From: PSRF01 sp051000815
Lineage (GTDB): Bacteria > Acidobacteriota > Blastocatellia > Pyrinomonadales > Pyrinomonadaceae
Direction of reading: 5' to 3'
Length of the DNA stretch: 64,000 nucleotides
NCBI GenBank assembly: GCA_051000815.1
Contig: JBPCNX010000094.1
Span: 15,483 to 79,482 of the forward strand
How positions within the stretch are numbered: the stretch's first letter is position 1; the number at the start of each line of letters is the position of its first letter. The position numbers were made by a program, and so were the translations under genes. The notes below the pieces were generated by a model. That model did no database searches and was not told the DNA's origin. It saw nothing but the letters and a program-made list of their open reading frames with translations. Of this stretch, positions 36,041 through 43,900 are shown in pieces.

Positions 36041-36238
36041 ACGGCTTTGCCGCCGGATGTGCGGCGGTGGCCTTGCCGCCGGCCGCAAGCCTAATAATTC
36101 GGCTGGGCTGCGCCCTCGGTTTTGAGCTTGGCCCTCCGTTCTAAGGGAGAAGGGTCGCACCTTGGGCATAGCCCCAAACTCATGTAGCGTGCTTACGGCG
36201 GGGCAAAGCCGCCGTCGCACATCCGGCGGCGAAGCCGA
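36041..36238. repeat. E-family palindromic element, copy 2
   Basis: Left end ACGGCTTTGCCGCCGGATGT and right end ACATCCGGCGGCGAAGCCGA, with inner arms GGCGGTGGC and GGCAAAGCCGCC. It shares the GGGCATAGCCC core and overall size with the copy at 3062-3261, while the rest of the interior has diverged. Confidence 0.82.
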
Positions 36239-36272
36239 TCTGATAATGCCGCACACCTTCTAGAGGAAAGCA

Positions 36273-37301
36273 ATGCAGGTCCAGTCACACATCCAACCTT
36301 CCTATCTTTCACTGCTTGAAAAGGGTGAGTTGCAGGAACGGGTGGCACAGCTTGAGCACCTGCTCGAACGCTGCACCGTGTGCCCGCGAGACTGTCTCAA
36401 CAACCGCATTGAGAATGAGATCGCCGCTTGCTATTCCGGACGCCTGCCGATTGTGTCGTCCTACACAGCGCACTTCGGCGAAGAACCCGCACTGGTAGGG
36501 ACTGCGGGCGCCGGTAATATTTTCTTTGGCAACTGCAATCTTCGTTGTGTCTATTGCCAGAACTACCAGATCTCACAAACGCACAAGGAACAGATCAAGA
36601 ACGAGGTGACTCATGAGCGGCTCGCCGAAATGATGCTGGAGTTGCAGGCCAAAGGATGTCACAACATCAACTTTGTTTCACCCACGCACTTCGCGCCGCA
36701 GATGGCGCGCGCAGTTTTGCTGGCCACCCAAGCAGGGCTTCGCTTGCCTGTCGTTTACAACACGAATGCCTATGATTCTGTAGCGGTGTTGAAGTTACTC
36801 GAAGGCATCGTTGATGTTTACTTGCCGGATCTGAAGTATGCGGAGGACGAAGCGGGATATCTATATTCGAAAGTTAAGAGCTACAAAGAGTATTCACGGC
36901 TGGCTATCAGCGAAATGTTTCGGCAAACGGGTGCTGAACTCGTCTTTGATGAGCAGGGATTGCTAAAGCGGGGTTTGATAATTCGGCTACTCGTGCTGCC
37001 AAACGACATTGCCGGCATTCGTGAATCTATTGAGTGGATCAAAGACGTTCTCAGCCCACATGTGGCGATCTCGCTCATGGCTCAGTATTACCCCACCAAC
37101 CAGGCTGAGACAAACCGTCGTCACATACTCTTATCGCGTCGCATCACGGAAACCGAATGGCTGCGAGCGGTCTCAGTGCTGGAAGAACTCGAGATGGAAG
37201 AAGGCTGGATGCAGGAGTTTGATGGCGCCGCCTACTACTATCGTCCTGACTTCACCAATCCCGTCACTCCATTCACAGACATCCGGGATTTCCAGGAATA
37301 A
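36273..37301 (+). CDS. Radical SAM protein related to pyruvate formate-lyase activating enzymes
   Basis: A 342-residue radical SAM enzyme. The [4Fe-4S]-binding motif is CNLRCVYC in FFGNCNLRCVYCQNYQIS. The N-terminal CTVCPRDCLNNR cysteine cluster and HFGEEPALVGTAGAGNIFF are the signature of the PflX/PflA-related group. Further landmarks are VVYNTNAYDSVAVLKLLEG, VDVYLPDLKYAED and YYPTNQAETN. The natural substrate of this group is unproven; no glycyl-radical enzyme or AmmeMemo partner genes lie in the window. Confidence 0.88.
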   Translation: MQVQSHIQPSYLSLLEKGELQERVAQLEHLLERCTVCPRDCLNNRIENEIAACYSGRLPIVSSYTAHFGEEPALVGTAGAGNIFFGNCNLRCVYCQNYQISQTHKEQIKNEVTHERLAEMMLELQAKGCHNINFVSPTHFAPQMARAVLLATQAGLRLPVVYNTNAYDSVAVLKLLEGIVDVYLPDLKYAEDEAGYLYSKVKSYKEYSRLAISEMFRQTGAELVFDEQGLLKRGLIIRLLVLPNDIAGIRESIEWIKDVLSPHVAISLMAQYYPTNQAETNRRHILLSRRITETEWLRAVSVLEELEMEEGWMQEFDGAAYYYRPDFTNPVTPFTDIRDFQE

Positions 37302-37313
37302 AGTGATCTGTCG

Positions 37314-37937
37314 TTAGCGATCAACGTTCAACTGGTGGGTCGTATGTTCTGTTACGGATGCCAGAGTGTGAGGATTCCGTTCAGGCTCATTTCTCGCCGC
37401 CTCGAGGATTGGCGGCGCGCTCTTGAAGGACGCGTGTTTCAACTCCGAGTCAAGCGCTTGTTGACTGCGCGCCTCGTCCGTGTGGTCTGCAAGCTTTTTG
37501 CGCGGCACGGTGAAAATCAAACCATTCAGCATTATTCCTAACCCGATAAAGAACGCGACCAGGCCCGGAATTATCAAGACAAACAATTGTTTTTCGCTGA
37601 AGCTTGCCAGTACACCTCCCAGACATACGCCGAGGCCGATGCACGACATAATCATTCCGGCGCGCAGCCGACGCAGACGCCTTTCGGCTGGCGACTCAAG
37701 GAACTTTTCCACCTCAGGCAAGACGTCCTCAGCGACTTTGTGCAATTCACTCGCCGATTCGGTCATTCGAATCTTGTCAGCTACCGCCCGCCCAATCTGG
37801 TCTCGCGCCGACACGGCCGACTCGGTAATAGCATCCGGTCGCTCGAGCGTGATCCGCACTGGTCGGAGATCAGTGCCGCAGGCGCGGCAATACTGACTAA
37901 GTTGTCTTTCTTCAGAGCCGCAAGCAGGACAATACAT
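37314..37937 (-). CDS. Zinc-ribbon membrane protein
   Basis: A 207-residue protein with an N-terminal zinc ribbon (C-P-A-C-G at residues 3-7 and C-R-A-C-G at 17-21), a helical linker (about 60-85) and two membrane helices (MIMSCIGLGVCLGGVLASF, VLIIPGLVAFFIGLGIMLNG). A polar tail follows. Such domain pairs are common in Acidobacteriota with no assigned role. It converges with the radical SAM gene, 12 bases separating the stops. Confidence 0.75.
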   Translation of the reverse strand: MYCPACGSEERQLSQYCRACGTDLRPVRITLERPDAITESAVSARDQIGRAVADKIRMTESASELHKVAEDVLPEVEKFLESPAERRLRRLRAGMIMSCIGLGVCLGGVLASFSEKQLFVLIIPGLVAFFIGLGIMLNGLIFTVPRKKLADHTDEARSQQALDSELKHASFKSAPPILEAARNEPERNPHTLASVTEHTTHQLNVDR

Positions 37938-38039
37938 GATGCATAGTACGCCGGCTTTGGAAATCCGGTTCCTTCAGCGCTCAAATTCTGGTTGATAGTC
38001 TTCGAGTGATGAACCTGGCCACCGGCATCGCTGGTCGGA

Positions 38040-38321
38040 TCAAGCCTCTATTTTGACGCCCTTCCAAAAGGCCACATAGTCCTTGATCTCGGCAGCAGCA
38101 GCCTTGGGTTCCGGGTAATACCATGCGGCATCCTTATTAACCTGGCCATCGACGACGACATTGTAATAGCTCGCTTCGCCTTTCCAGGGACAGGTGGTGT
38201 GGGTGTCGCTCGGTTGATAATGTTCTGCTTTGATCGTGTCGGGCGGAAAATAGTGATTACCTTCAATCACGATCGTCTTATCGCTTTCGGCGAGAGTAGC
38301 GTTGTTCCAGATGGCTTTCAT
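38040..38321 (-). CDS. DUF427 domain protein
   Basis: A 93-residue protein matching DUF427: MKAIWNNATLAESDKTIVIEG, NHYFPPDTI, TTCPWKGEASYYNVVVDG and AWYYPEPKAAAAEIKDYVAF. The fold is a small beta-barrel; function is unknown. The start codon lies only six bases from a heptamer array (38328), so its leader is made of repeat sequence and no ribosome binding site is visible. Confidence 0.9.
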   Translation of the reverse strand: MKAIWNNATLAESDKTIVIEGNHYFPPDTIKAEHYQPSDTHTTCPWKGEASYYNVVVDGQVNKDAAWYYPEPKAAAAEIKDYVAFWKGVKIEA

Positions 38322-38327
38322 AAGTTT

Positions 38328-38410
38328 GGTCTCAAGTCTCAGGTCTCGGGTCTCAGGTCTCGGGTCTCGGGTGTCAGGCTTTTTGGGACTTGAGACTTGG
38401 GACTTGAGTC
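38328..38410. repeat. Paired inverted heptamer arrays (GGTCTCA / TGAGACT)
   Basis: Seven direct units (GGTCTCA, AGTCTCA, GGTCTCG, GGTCTCA, GGTCTCG, GGTCTCG, GGTGTCA) span 38328-38376. The inverse TGGGACT, TGAGACT, TGGGACT, TGAGTCT spans 38384-38410, followed by a T run. The loop between is 7 bases, so this is a very long hairpin. It separates DUF427 from the MoaD-like gene. Confidence 0.88.
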
Positions 38411-38416
38411 TTTTTT

Positions 38417-38695
38417 CTATCCCCCACTCACTGAAGGCAGAATGGTAATCTCCCCGCCCTCCGGGAGTTTTGTATCCAACAAATCCTTGCGACGAATGTT
38501 TTCTCCGTTAAGAAAAACGTTTACGTGCTGCCGCAGTTCCCCTTTCTCAGTTACCACTCGGTCGCGGAGTCCCACATGCAGCCGCCACAACTCGTTTAAG
38601 GCTTCACCCACAGTCGCGGGTGCGGACTCCAGTTCAATCCCACTACGCCCATTCGTGAAGTCTGTCAGGAAGCCGGTGATGTTGACCGTGATCAT
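38417..38695 (-). CDS. MoaD/ThiS family sulfur-carrier-like protein
   Basis: A 93-residue ubiquitin-fold protein ending in the diagnostic Gly-Gly (ITILPSVSGG), which in this family becomes a thiocarboxylate. The start MITVNITGFLTDFTNGRSGI and the LRDRVVTEKGELRQHVNVFL strand fit. The ATG at 38695 is chosen; the longer reading starts in repeat DNA. It shares a strand with the YCII and BNR-repeat genes upstream. A MoaD-like gene next to a BNR/sialidase-like gene is, from memory, a recurring pair in other bacteria, but the pathway is unknown. Confidence 0.87.
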   Translation of the reverse strand: MITVNITGFLTDFTNGRSGIELESAPATVGEALNELWRLHVGLRDRVVTEKGELRQHVNVFLNGENIRRKDLLDTKLPEGGEITILPSVSGG

Positions 38696-38793
38696 AATGC
38701 TCAGATGCCAAATTACCGATAGTGAATGAACTCGAAAAAGCGGGGGTAAACCACCCTTCCGGACTGCACGTCTCTTCCAAGCTACGATTGCGC

Positions 38794-38828
38794 CAATTGG
38801 CAATTGGCAATCGGAAATTGGCAATTCC
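38794..38828. repeat. Heptamer array CAATTGG, self-complementary
   Basis: Five units: CAATTGG, CAATTGG, CAATCGG, AAATTGG, CAATTCC. The unit is nearly palindromic, so direct and inverse forms coincide. It lies between the YCII gene stop and the MoaD-like gene. Confidence 0.8.
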
Positions 38829-38836
38829 AAAACCGC

Positions 38837-39559
38837 CTACGGCAGTATCCCTTCCGGCACCTGCCAGGGATGAATATCAAGGGCCAGTCTCCCGGCCTGT
38901 ACTGCCGGATCCGTCTCCGCGAGCGCTTTCGCCTCTTCAAGCGATCCTACTTTAAAAACAAAAATGCCCCGCAGTGGGCCGTTATCGCCGAACGGTCCGG
39001 CCACAACCAGTTTTTTTGTCTCTGCCAGGCGATTGATGTTGGCCATATGACCCTTTTGAATTTCTTCCGTTTGCGTCGTCTTTTCCGGCGTCCATTTGGC
39101 GCCACGCTTCAGGAATGCCAAATAAGCAGTCGTCATCTTTGCCGGCGTCGCAGTCTTCTTCATCACCTCTTCCGACCACCAGGGATGCAACTCGCTAATG
39201 AGATGACCCGACTTCACCGCTGGGCTGTTGTCCGACCATTCCTTCGCTTCGGCCGCCGTCTTCGCCCGCAACACATAGACCCCGCGAATCTCGCCGTCGT
39301 CAGTCAAGCGTCCGGCAATCACTGCCTTGTCAGACTCGATCAACGAGGTGGCATAGTCTCGCTGCGCCACCTCGAGGAGCCTGGTATCTTCAGTCGTATT
39401 TCCGGTCCACTTCGGCCCCCGTTTCAAGAGCACCATTTGAAACTCAACCATCTTGTGTTCTTGAGCAAACAGCGGACAGCAGACAGCGCACAGCAAACAG
39501 ATAACAGCAAGCAGCCGATAGCTATTACCTGGTATCACGCTTCGAAATAGGCCTCGCAT
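38837..39559 (-). CDS. Secreted protein with two YCII-like domains
   Basis: About 240 residues with two YCII (YciI-like ferredoxin-fold) units: FQMVLLKRGPKW to SELHPWW (about 38-125) and AYLAFLKRGAKW to ALDIHPW (about 140-234). The ATG at 39559 is chosen because GGAAG lies seven bases before it. The export signal hydrophobic core (residues about 16-31, LLAVICLLCAVCCPLFA) is encoded entirely by a heptamer array (39464-39519), so this signal peptide appears to derive from, or to have been overwritten by, repeat DNA. Function unknown; YCII proteins may be small enzymes. It lies just downstream of the BNR-repeat gene. Confidence 0.82.
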   Translation of the reverse strand: MRGLFRSVIPGNSYRLLAVICLLCAVCCPLFAQEHKMVEFQMVLLKRGPKWTGNTTEDTRLLEVAQRDYATSLIESDKAVIAGRLTDDGEIRGVYVLRAKTAAEAKEWSDNSPAVKSGHLISELHPWWSEEVMKKTATPAKMTTAYLAFLKRGAKWTPEKTTQTEEIQKGHMANINRLAETKKLVVAGPFGDNGPLRGIFVFKVGSLEEAKALAETDPAVQAGRLALDIHPWQVPEGILP

Positions 39560-39651
39560 TAATCGTCTTCCGGAAGTGTTATTCATCATAAAGATTGGTT
39601 TCTCGCTGTTCGCTGTTTGCTGTCGGCCGTCCGCTGTTTGCCGTTCGCTAC
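39464..39651. repeat. Paired inverted heptamer arrays (AGCAAAC / TCGCTGT), partly coding
   Basis: Eight direct units at 39464-39519 (AGCAAAC, AGCGGAC, AGCAGAC, AGCGCAC, AGCAAAC, AGATAAC, AGCAAGC, AGCCGAT). Seven inverse units at 39603-39651 (TCGCTGT, TCGCTGT, TTGCTGT, CGGCCGT, CCGCTGT, TTGCCGT, TCGCTAC). The first array codes for a signal-peptide core; the second overlaps the stop codon of the BNR gene. Confidence 0.88.
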
Positions 39652-40775
39652 GCAACCGTTGCCGATTTCACACAAACCACCTGGGGCAATCCTTCCTCGA
39701 TTGTAGCCCAGGACTTTCCAGCGTCAGTTGAACCAAACAGTTTGCCGTTGCGCGTGCCGAAATAAATTCCCATCGGCTGTTGTGTGTCGCCCGACATGCC
39801 GTCACGGAGCACCGTCTCAAACGCGTTCTCCTGCGGCAGACCAGTGGTCAGTGGTTCCCACGACTCGCCAGCATTGCTTGTTTTGTAAACACGCAGTTTG
39901 GCTTCCGGCGTACAACGAAACTCGTCAGACTCGAGCGGAATGATGTAGGCAGTGTTGGGGTTGTGATGATCGATTTCGAGCGCGAAGCCGAAATCAGAAG
40001 GTACGCCGTTCGCGATATCGGTCCAGGAGTCGCCGCCATCGTCGCTGCGGTAAAGACCCCAGTGGTTCTGCAGAAACAAACGCTGGGGATTTGACGGGTG
40101 GCTGACAATCTTATGCACACACTGGCCAAACTCCGGATACCACTGATCGGGCGGCAGGAACTGTGCGCGCACGCCGTTATTTCGCGCCTGCCAGGACTTG
40201 CCGCCATCGTCGGTGCGGTAGACGCCCCCGGTGGAAATCGCAATGTGCATTCGTTCCTTGTTTGCGGGATCAGGAAGAATGGTGTGCAAACACAAACCGC
40301 CGCCGCCGGGTTGCCACTGCGGCCGGTGCGGGTGATCGTGAAGCCCTTTAACCAATGCCCAGGTTTCGCCTGCGTCGTCGGACCTGAACAAAGCCGCCGG
40401 CTCAACTCCGCAATATAGCGTTTTAGGTTCACCCGCATTACCGGGGACGATTTGCCAGATCTGCTTGAGCGACGTTTCCGAGTCGTCAGGAAACTTTACG
40501 CCGTAAGTTTCCGGCTCTGTCCACGTCTTACCAAAATCATTTGAAGTGCTTAGGTAGGAGCCCCAAAAGGAACTGTTAACAGCAGCCCAGAGGCGGTTGC
40601 GGCCTTCGCGGCCGTCGTAATTCATGGCGTAGATTGCGCGCCCGGGAAAGTAAGGGCCGCCCACTTCCCAGTTCTTTCTCCCGTCATCGGATTTGAGCAC
40701 AAACGCGCCTTTCATTGTGCCGACAAGTAAGAGTTGGTCACCGGATTTTGCGGTTAGGTGATGTGTCGCAGGCAT
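39648..40775 (-). CDS. BNR/Asp-box repeat beta-propeller protein (exo-alpha-sialidase-like)
   Basis: A 375-residue propeller with about seven S/N-x-D-x-G-x-T/S-W Asp-box turns: KSDDGRKNWE, SNDFGKTWT, RSDDAGETWA, RTDDGGKSWQ, RSDDGGDSWT, KTSNAGESWE and STDAGKSWA. There is no signal peptide and the sialidase catalytic Arg triad is not apparent, so the sialidase label is fold-only. The WD40/YVTN/BNR-like group is often annotated this way. It may form an operon with the YCII and MoaD-like genes. The stop codon lies inside a heptamer array. Confidence 0.85.
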   Translation of the reverse strand: MPATHHLTAKSGDQLLLVGTMKGAFVLKSDDGRKNWEVGGPYFPGRAIYAMNYDGREGRNRLWAAVNSSFWGSYLSTSNDFGKTWTEPETYGVKFPDDSETSLKQIWQIVPGNAGEPKTLYCGVEPAALFRSDDAGETWALVKGLHDHPHRPQWQPGGGGLCLHTILPDPANKERMHIAISTGGVYRTDDGGKSWQARNNGVRAQFLPPDQWYPEFGQCVHKIVSHPSNPQRLFLQNHWGLYRSDDGGDSWTDIANGVPSDFGFALEIDHHNPNTAYIIPLESDEFRCTPEAKLRVYKTSNAGESWEPLTTGLPQENAFETVLRDGMSGDTQQPMGIYFGTRNGKLFGSTDAGKSWATIEEGLPQVVCVKSATVA

Positions 40776-40869
40776 ACGATTACTCCTGAATAGTTGCGTG
40801 CTTGAATTAAAACGTTCGCAGGATTATAGAGAAGCGTTTGCTTCGCTCCAAATGAACTGCAAGTCACAC

Positions 40870-40920
40870 GAGCCTCATTTCGTGTCGCTTAGTGTGAATC
40901 CGTGGATCGTCCGCTGTTTC
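40870..40920. repeat. Degenerate D-family repeat
   Basis: CATTTCGTGTCGCTTAGTGT followed by GTGGATCGTCCGCTG resembles the right half of the D family (7267-7350, 49711-49780). It lies between divergent-looking gene ends with no gene in it. Confidence 0.45.
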
Positions 40921-40963
40921 CGTAATAGTACGATCCTCGAAACCGCAAACCAAACACACGAAT

Positions 40964-43900
40964 TCACGCGGGCCGGCGGAGATAAGTTCGTAACACCGGC
41001 GGTGTAGACTTTCGCAGGAGGGCAGCCTTCGCCTTCCACTCCATCGCGCGGCTCAGCTCAACAAGAAAGCGAGTGTCGCCCGCTTCAAGGACCGCTACTG
41101 GTTCACCATCGCGATAAAGGACGCGGTTTGAAGCGTGCGCCGTGATACGACTTCCGGGCGTGATAATGCCAACGAGGTTCAGCGGATCAGCCGCACTCAC
41201 AGAAACGAGTGTTTCGAGGGCCGGCGCCCGGCGAATTGAACGAACTAATCCGACAGCCTCAGGCAACGCGAATTGTTCACCGGAAATTCCCGCGACAAAC
41301 CGGCCGCCACGAATCTCGCCCCGCGCTTCCAGCCGGTGATAGATCCGCAAGAGTACGCGCCAGGGTATTGTCAGGTCTTCGCGTTCCAGCAGACGCTTGA
41401 AGACCACGCCATAACGTTTCAACAGGATGCGCGCGATTTTTTCTGCAGACTCTGAATCGACAGTTCCACCAGACGTAGCGACGGTTCTTCCTGCGGCTCT
41501 GCCGCCCTCCAGTGCGGAAAGGCTCTGCCTTTCCGATCCTCCCACTCTAACTTCTTCGGCGAGGCTGCGCCTCGCCGTTGCGGACGAGACGTCCGCGATC
41601 GCTGTACTACGCTCCAGAATCGACCAGCGGCCGGCCGTGGCCATCTCGTAAACAGGTTGACGATGCTTGCGTCTCGCGGCAGCATTCGTCTTGCGATGAG
41701 ATGGCGTCAGTAGGGCGCGGAGTCCTGTGAAACTGTCGGAAACAACGAGTCCCTGAGCCACCAGTTCCGCGAGCGATTCCTCAACCTGGCTGCGCAGGAG
41801 TTTGGTTCCTTCCACAATGTCGTTGAAGAAAGATGCGCCGCGAGACCTCAAGTAGTCATAAACAACCTGAGTAGTGGTCGAAAAAGCAGCTTCCTCAACC
41901 GACGGACTCGGAAAAGCCGAGTTCCAGAGCGCAAAGTCTTTGCGTCGCAACAAGGCAATCGGCGTTGAGCGCACCGGTCCGGAGCTGCGAGTTTTCTCGA
42001 GGCCGTTTTTCGCGGGACTGGCTGGAGTTAATCGCGCCCAAACAACTTCACCGGACAGACACAATGCGTCGAGCCACGCCGGATTGTATTCCAGCAACCG
42101 GCTCGGGAAGATCTCACCTTCCCACGCGGCGGCGGGTGCTTCGAATCCTTCAAGCTGTTCGATGACGGCAAGTAAACTTTGCGGGCCTTCCATCTGCTGA
42201 TCGGGAGCAACCTTCTGCCACGACAAGAGGAAGCGCATGAAGTTAGCACTCGACACCGGCTCAATTTCCTGGCGCAGCCGATTGAGCGTGTAACTGTGAA
42301 TTCGCGCCAACAGCCGGCGCGCGCACCACTCAGTCTCTTCAATACGCGGCGTAAATCTTCCGCGAAGTACGAATCCTTCCGCCTCGAGTCTGAGAAGAGT
42401 CGCGTCGATGTCACTCGTGGGTAGCCCTGCTGAGACTGCGAGACTGCGAGCGGTTACCGGGCCGAGTCCTTCGAGCCGGCCGCGCACCAGTTCCACGAGT
42501 GCGTCTTCGCGCGACCAGGTGACTTCCGCAAACGATGCGGGAGCCGTGATTGACGGCGCCAGAGAAGCGTCTGGGAAGATTGCCAATAACTGAGGCAAGC
42601 GCTCGGCTGCAACCCAGAGCTTTACCGGGGGCGCAGGCGTTTCGTTCGCGGCGATCGTGGGCGTCTCGTCCGCAACGTCCGCGGCTCCGCCGCCCGTCAG
42701 TGCGGAAAGGCTCCGCCTTTCCGGCCCCGCTCCAGAAGAAGCTTCGGCGAGGCTGGGCCTCGCCGTTGCGGGCGGGACGCCCGCGATCCCAGTGTTCACT
42801 TGAAGCACAGCGGCGCGCCGCTCGCTCGCCAACAAGTTCAGCAACTGCTTCCACTCAGGAACTGCCTCAACTGAATCAGCGTTCACTTCATTTCGTGCGA
42901 GGGAATCCAGCTCAGCCGGTTCAACCGCAAACTCACCCAACATTCCTTCAGGTTCCGTTACAAACCCCAACTCAACCAGGGCGTCGTGAAGCTCGTCCGG
43001 ATTCCTGGGCTCCGGCCAAACCTCCTGGCGCACCCGATCAATCGCCGCCTGATCCAGTCTTCCAATGTCAGCCGCCTTTTCCGGATCGAGCCAGCGGCGC
43101 TGGAAGACTGCCCGGGTCCGTCTTTCTTCGAGAGGAGCATCGTCAAGAAATGCGTAGGGCCGCGCATTCAGAATCTCGGCGGCAAGCGGTGAAGGCTCCA
43201 GCAAATCACGCGCAATCAGGTTCTTTTCGTTTCGTTCGATGGCTGCTAACAATGAAATCAGACTATCCACGTCCATTGCTTCTTCGAGACAGTCGCGCAC
43301 TGTTTGACTGACCAGGGGATGTTCGGGAATCTCCCGCTGGCCTGTTAAGTTTTCGGCGCACGCCACCTGATCGGGAAACAGGGCTGTCAGCAAATCCTCG
43401 GCGTCCATCCGCTGTAGTTGCGGGGGAATCTTTTTTCCTCCGCGCCGCCGCAACACCGCCAGCGCCCGCGTAACGTTCCAGCGCCAGCGAATATTCCACA
43501 TCGGAGCATCGAGCAAAGCCTGGCAAAGCAGCTCGCGCACGCTCTTCGAGCTGAGATAGTGGAACACGTCGTCGAGCGGAAAGCTGTGCGTTGGCCCGAG
43601 CGACAAAACAATTGCGTCCTCTGTTGCTGCTGCCTGCAATTCGAAATTGAACTTCCGGCAAAAACGTTTGCGCAGGGCGAGACCCCAGGCGCGATTGAGG
43701 CGACTGCCAAAAGGCGAATGCAATACGAGTTGCATGCTGCCGCTGTCGTCGAAGAACCTTTCGAGAACCAGGTTCTCTTGAGACGGCATCACGCCGAGCG
43801 CTGCCTTGGAGGCCGCCAGGTACTCGACCATTTGCTCGGCTGCGGCGCGAGAGATGCCGACTTCGTCGATCAGGTATTTGGTAGCCGGCTCGAGATATTG

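Noticed and set aside
39560..39655. Longer start for the YCII gene
   Set aside because: The extra residues are translated from the inverse heptamer array and overlap the stop of the BNR gene; ATG 39559 has a GGAAG site.
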